Assembly (NCBI GenBank): GCA_003550305.1 | Contig: QKYT01000704.1 | Location: 48,513 to 59,437, forward strand | Length of the DNA: 10,925 nucleotides | DNA from: Glomus cerebriforme | Lineage: Eukaryota; Glomeromycota; Glomeromycetes; Glomerales; Glomeraceae | Reading direction: 5' to 3' | Shown here: positions 7,849 to 10,925 of the stretch, in pieces | Layout of the letters: each line of letters starts with the position of its first letter | Position numbering within the stretch: the first letter of the stretch is position 1 | Notes under the pieces: generated by a model | What the model was told of the DNA's origin: nothing | What the model saw: the letters and a program-made list of their open reading frames with translations, nothing else | Database searches by the model: none | Translations under genes and position numbers: made by a program

Positions 7849-8073
7849 TTATTTTATTTTTAATCTAGTTTCATGCTGTGCAATACCACTACTAGAGCAC
7901 CATATTACTGCATCCTTCGTCATAAATAAAATAAAACAACTACTAATCCATCTCAAAGGAAGAGTCGCCTCGCCAGTTTCTCTTACTTGGGAAACATTGA
8001 CACGGCCCCCAAAGGTCCTTGCATAAATAACGAAAGCACCAATACCAAACTCGGCAACATGGTTAAATGAGAT
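7849..8073 (-). pseudogene. GC-richer open stretch of unknown origin fused to the kinase relic
   Basis: Seen: on the minus strand a frame without stops runs 74 codons from 8073 to TAA 7851-7849. It contains HVAEFGIGAFVIYART, GGRVNVSQVRETGEATLPLR and DAVIWCSSSGIAQHE. Positions 7981-8040 have 28 G or C among 60 bases, far above the flanks. The frame differs from the kinase frame and begins where the kinase text stops (about 8060). The plus strand is also fairly open here (LKGRVASPVSLTWETLTRPP), so the coding strand is uncertain. I recognise no family. It could be a transposon piece, an organelle or bacterial fragment, or part of another host gene joined by rearrangement. Confidence 0.35.
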
Positions 8074-8796
8074 TTACTCTAAAATATTTTAAATATTTTA
8101 AACATTTTAATAAAATATTTTGTTACTAAATAATTTTTTAAAAAATTATAATAAAAACATTTAAAACGTTTTAAATACTGATTAATAATACCTCGCTCAT
8201 CAATCCAACTTCTACTAGCATTTTCAACATTTTTCAATTTCTTGAGTACTACATCTTGGCACCCAAATCTTACCAATCGTTTTTTTTTTCGGAATCCCAT
8301 TCATAATAATATCCATTTTTCCAAACTGCTTTATAAATTTCAGAGAATCCGCCTTTAGTATAATATTGAATATTTTGTAGATCATTGTATGGAATCCATT
8401 CTGCAATTTTGTCTGGTGCAACTGCCCCTATTTTGCATTGTTGTATTAATTCATCAATAACATAATTTCCTGATGTCCATTTTGATAAGTTTCTTTTAAA
8501 TGGTTTCGAATACAAATCTCATAAGGTAATATAGCTAAACATTCATTTCGACAATTTTTACAAATTCTTTTTGTTCCCTCATTATTAAGAACTTTAAATA
8601 AATCAAGATTTTTAGTTGATTTTATTATTGCCTCAACTTTTTCATCTTTTGTAAGATATTCATCGGTAAGAATGATTCATTCTCTAAATTTATTTTGTTT
8701 TTCTAGATTATTTTCAATTTTATAATCCGTTAACGCAAATGCCCTATTAATTGCAGCATTAACTAAGTCCATTCGTGTAAGTCGGATGGCAGCCAT
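8061..8796 (-). pseudogene. Truncated tyrosine-kinase-like gene, 5' part, with one intron
   Basis: Seen: ATG at 8796 starts MAAIRLTRMDLVNAAINRAF. A TGA follows at 8679-8677, and the same frame then resumes with LTDEYLTKDEKVEAI and the Cys motif RICKNCRNECL. A shift near 8491-8498 leads to NLSKWTSGNYVIDELIQQCK, DKIAEWIPYNDLQNIQYY, the glycine loop TKGGFSEIYKA and EWDSEKK. A second shift in the T10 run 8280-8289 leads to DVVLKKLKNVENASRSWIDE, whose VVLKK holds the ATP-binding lysine. A GT-AG intron (8191-8079, 113 bases) then joins to SKSHLT, after which kinase similarity stops. Family knowledge: this is the N-terminus and N-lobe of the large Rhizophagus kinase family, with Cys-rich leader, WTSGN, and kinase domain. 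The catalytic HRD and DFG parts are absent, so it cannot be an active kinase. The exon junction is also one base out of phase. Confidence 0.85.
8079..8191 (-). other. Spliceosomal intron in the kinase relic
   Basis: On the minus strand it starts GTATTATTAATC at 8191 and ends AATATTTTAG at 8079. It is almost purely A and T, in contrast to both exons. It separates SWIDE from SKSHLT, text that is continuous in this kinase family. The exon-1 end (GAT GAG CGA G) plus AGTAAA gives an immediate stop, so one extra base or a shifted site must be assumed for an ancestral protein. Confidence 0.7.
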
Positions 8797-9490
8797 TTTT
8801 AAAGGTTTCAATGAAATTTGTTTTTTTTTTCTTTTGATTTTGTCAAAATAAAACATGAATGGACGGATGGGGAATATTTTATATTATTGAACTATTACAC
8901 TATAATATGCACGATCTCAAAAGTTGCTTAAATTTTTGACATACAATTTGATCGATAAAGAAAAGCTTAATCATTGAAAGTAATTTCGATTACAAATAAA
9001 ACTAATTTGTAAATCTTTTAGAGAAACATATACGTCACATTCGAAGTACAAATTTATATTATTTGTTTAAATTTATGTGCAATTCACTTTCATTATTTCC
9101 TACAATAAAAACGTTGTAATATTGAACATACAAAGATGTTATTTTTAAATTCTTAAGACAAACAATATGTACAATAACAATTAAATTAGATTAAATAAAT
9201 ATTTTGATTATGGAGATTGCGGTTATTCCGTCAAACGATCTGATAGGTGATTAATAAAAATTCTGTTATATGTTTATATTTATAATCTCATTAATTACAA
9301 GATTTATTGCTTGACCGTTTTTTGTATATTTATATATTTATATCGAATAATTTTTTTTTTACTTTATGAGGCTAGCAAAAATCGAGTACTGTAATACCGT
9401 AGTATAAGAAACTTGGTTCAAAACAATAATATTTATCGGTGCGCCATAAAATTGAATACACGCTTATAAGTAATTTATTATTATTAAACT
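8797..9490. other. Upstream region of the kinase relic, no gene seen
   Basis: A poly-T run (8820-8830, an A-run on the minus strand) lies 25-35 bases upstream of the kinase ATG. The rest is AT-rich with no supported frame, RNA gene or strong repeat. An open frame on the minus strand at 9372-9584 overlaps the inverted-repeat element and has no recognisable motif. Confidence 0.4.
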
Positions 9491-9873
9491 TTGGTGCCAA
9501 AACTTCAAAATATTTTGATTTTCGGCATAAATTAATTGCCGACGAAAATTTGTTTCTTTGTACCAAAATTATTATAAAATGCATATAATGATAGCCTTAT
9601 ATCTAAACTTTTGATGAAGAATTCTATATTACTTCACACGGAGCCTTTCTTTCACCCTTCTTTAATAAATTTTTAAAGTATTACGAAATTTTTAATTGTG
9701 AGTTACATTTTGTTATCAATCTCGAAATTTAACCTATGTCCTTACATGTTTGGATTGAAAATGGTTTATTATTTCGACAATAGTTTTGGATTTCGGAAAA
9801 TTGGAATAATTTGAAATTGCATTTCGGCATATGCCGAATCTCAAATATTTCGGCATAAAGTTTCAGCGCCCAA
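9491..9873. mobile_element. Possible MITE-like element with ~65-bp imperfect inverted ends
   Basis: Seen: the left end (9491-9552: TTGGTGCC, AAAACTT, AAATATTTTGA, TTTTCGGCATA, TTGCCGA, CGAAAATT) resembles the reverse complement of 9803-9873 (TTGGGCGC, GAAACTT, AAATATTTGAGA, TTCGGCATA, TGCCGAAATG, AATTTC) in the same order, with small gaps. The inner end of the right arm is a perfect palindrome. No protein is encoded between the ends. Short non-coding elements with inverted ends are usually MITEs mobilised by a related DNA transposase. The parent element and a target duplication were not identified, and the ends are approximate. Confidence 0.45.
9823..9838. repeat. Perfect 16-bp palindrome TTCGGCATATGCCGAA
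   Basis: A self-complementary site in the right arm of the MITE-like element. The half-site TTCGGCATA occurs again at 9521 and 9849, so the motif is repeated three times within 340 bases of otherwise AT-rich DNA. Confidence 0.8.
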
Positions 9874-10182
9874 GTATATATGAAATTAGCAAATCTTTAA
9901 CGTTTTTGAATGAACCTTTTCACATTTAGATGATGATCACCAATTTATCACAACATTCATTTCTATTAATTACACAGATATTTTTGTTAAAGTAATAAAT
10001 TGAATGATGTGTATTACAAATAATTATTTTGACTTTTCGTTTCAGATATTAGATTATTTAATAGATTATTGAATTATGACGCAAGCGCCAAGTGTCTTGG
10101 AAATGTTATTTATTTATTGTTCACTTTTTTTTTGTAATAAAATCAATTCTGTAATTTTAAAATAAAATTAGTAATTTATAAA
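9874..10182. other. AT-rich interval downstream of the micro-exon gene
   Basis: No gene is seen. A small perfect stem, CCAAG-TGT-CTTGG, lies at 10088-10100 within a short GC-richer patch (GACGCAAGCGCCAAG). The interval lies beyond the likely 3' end of the minus-strand gene. Confidence 0.4.
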
Positions 10183-10188
10183 TTTATT
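10183..10188 (-). terminator. Possible poly(A) signal of the micro-exon gene
   Basis: On the minus strand AATAAA lies about 125 bases after the stop codon at 10316-10314. The position fits a short 3' UTR. The signal is weak evidence by itself in AT-rich DNA. Confidence 0.35.
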
Positions 10189-10313
10189 CAAAGCGTTAAA
10201 GATGTTAAAAATGAATCATTTAAATTACAAACTAAAAACTTGCAAAATATATTGCTACTCTAATTTAGTGTTTAAATAATTCTAAATAATATAATTGACT
10301 ATTTTAATAATAA

Positions 10314-10925
10314 TTAATTTAATAAATAATTAAGATCCATTTTATCTAAAAAAAAAAAGTTAAAATTATTATTAAAATCTAATAAAATTAAATATTTTAG
10401 TATCTTACCATCAGAAAATTTTAATTTATCTTGTTCCGAATTAAGATTCTCATCTATAATTTTAAGATAAATTTAGAGATAAGGATTAAAAAATAAAATA
10501 AGTAAATATGTGTTCTTACCATTAATTGTAGTATAATTTTTTTGCATATACCGGTATCCATTTTTATTATATTCTACATGAATAATAAATTACTGTTAAT
10601 AATATAAATTAGAAAATTTTAAATTTTGATAAAAATTACCTTCGTTATTGTTCAACTTTACTTTTTTATGGTTAAAAGTTGAGTCTTTTTCATCATCTAT
10701 TTTAAATGGATAGAAAACATTATTTTATTTATTTATAATTAATTATTATAAAAATAATTTATTTACCATTAAAATAGATTCTTTTAATTTGAGTTTTAGT
10801 TTCATTCTCTATAAATATTGTATAGATTATTAAATTATATAAATTAAGTAATTCAAAGAATCATTCATGAATATTTAAATTGTTAATCTTACCAATAATC
10901 AAATCATTCTGTAAATCAAAGTCAA
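10314..10925 (-). CDS. 3' part of a micro-exon gene; at least six tiny phase-1 exons; function unknown
   Basis: Seen (minus strand): exon A 10925-10893 (partial), B 10808-10767 (42 nt), C 10696-10640 (57), D 10573-10520 (54), E 10453-10409 (45), and F 10345-10314 (32, stop TAA). Introns of 84, 70, 66, 66 and 63 bases start GTAA (three GTAAGA) and end TAG. Every junction is G|GT...AG|A in phase 1, and the joined frame has no stop until F. Exon peptides are DFDLQNDLII, ENETKTQIKRIYFN, DDEKDSTFNHKKVKLNNNE, EYNKNGYRYMQKNYTTIN, DENLNSEQDKLKFSD and DKMDLNYLLN; each exon's first residue comes from a GAA, GAG or GAT codon split by the intron. The product is hydrophilic and Lys/Asn-rich, with a weak basic patch (KKVK) and no known domain. 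Any internal exon can be skipped without loss of frame. Known analogy, from memory: SP7-type secreted effectors of Rhizophagus have hydrophilic repeats on small, alternatively spliced exons. The 5' end and any signal peptide lie outside the window. Confidence 0.7.

Noticed and set aside
8079..8187. Kinase frame continuing past SWIDE (RGIINQYLKRF...)
   Set aside because: This is read-through into an AT-rich GT-AG intron, as family text SKSHLT follows the acceptor.
9372..9584. 70-residue open frame on the minus strand
   Set aside because: Overlaps the left end of the MITE-like inverted repeat and has no supporting motif.
10088..10100. CCAAG-TGT-CTTGG stem as a terminator
   Set aside because: A five-base stem is expected by chance and hairpin terminators do not apply to a fungal nuclear gene.
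1..10925. tRNA, rRNA, CRISPR array or bacterial operon signals
   Set aside because: No cloverleaf with T-loop consensus, no rRNA text and no spaced repeat array was seen; gene style and introns are fungal.

Overview
The window looks like nuclear DNA of an arbuscular mycorrhizal fungus, most likely Rhizophagus or a close relative in the Glomeromycotina. It is very AT-rich. It carries an F-box protein and a tyrosine-kinase-like protein of the types that are hugely expanded in those genomes, with short spliceosomal introns and much decayed transposon DNA. There are no bacterial signals. Family assignments rest on motif recognition from memory, because no search could be run.

Layout. Positions 1-258 (minus) hold a decayed piece that may come from a LINE endonuclease, followed by a TA microsatellite and four ambiguous bases. 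Positions 472-5541 look like one mobile element about 5.1 kb long. Long inverted arms (472-1079 and 5051-5541) enclose a wrecked Mutator-like (MULE) transposase (1621-2480), with a SWIM zinc finger near the front and a zinc knuckle at the end. They also enclose a decayed F-box gene (3644-4906), so the structure resembles a Pack-MULE that carries a host gene. Each arm contains a roughly 120-bp unit twice, with hairpins. Positions 5542-7850 are AT-rich, with two stretches that read like unidentified protein relics.

Positions 8061-8796 (minus) are the 5' part of a kinase gene with a stop, two frameshifts and one intron. It breaks off right after its second exon begins and is replaced by a GC-richer open stretch of unknown origin (7849-8073). 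Positions 9491-9873 look like a small MITE-type inverted-repeat element.

The most interesting feature is at the right end (10314-10925, minus), where no long ORF exists. It has at least six tiny exons separated by introns of 63-84 bases. Every junction is phase 1 and every complete internal exon is a multiple of three bases, so any exon could be skipped without breaking the frame. It encodes a hydrophilic, lysine- and asparagine-rich tail. It is the only gene in the window without visible damage.

Several lesions in the broken genes fall in homopolymer runs and some bases are N, so part of the apparent decay could be sequencing error.
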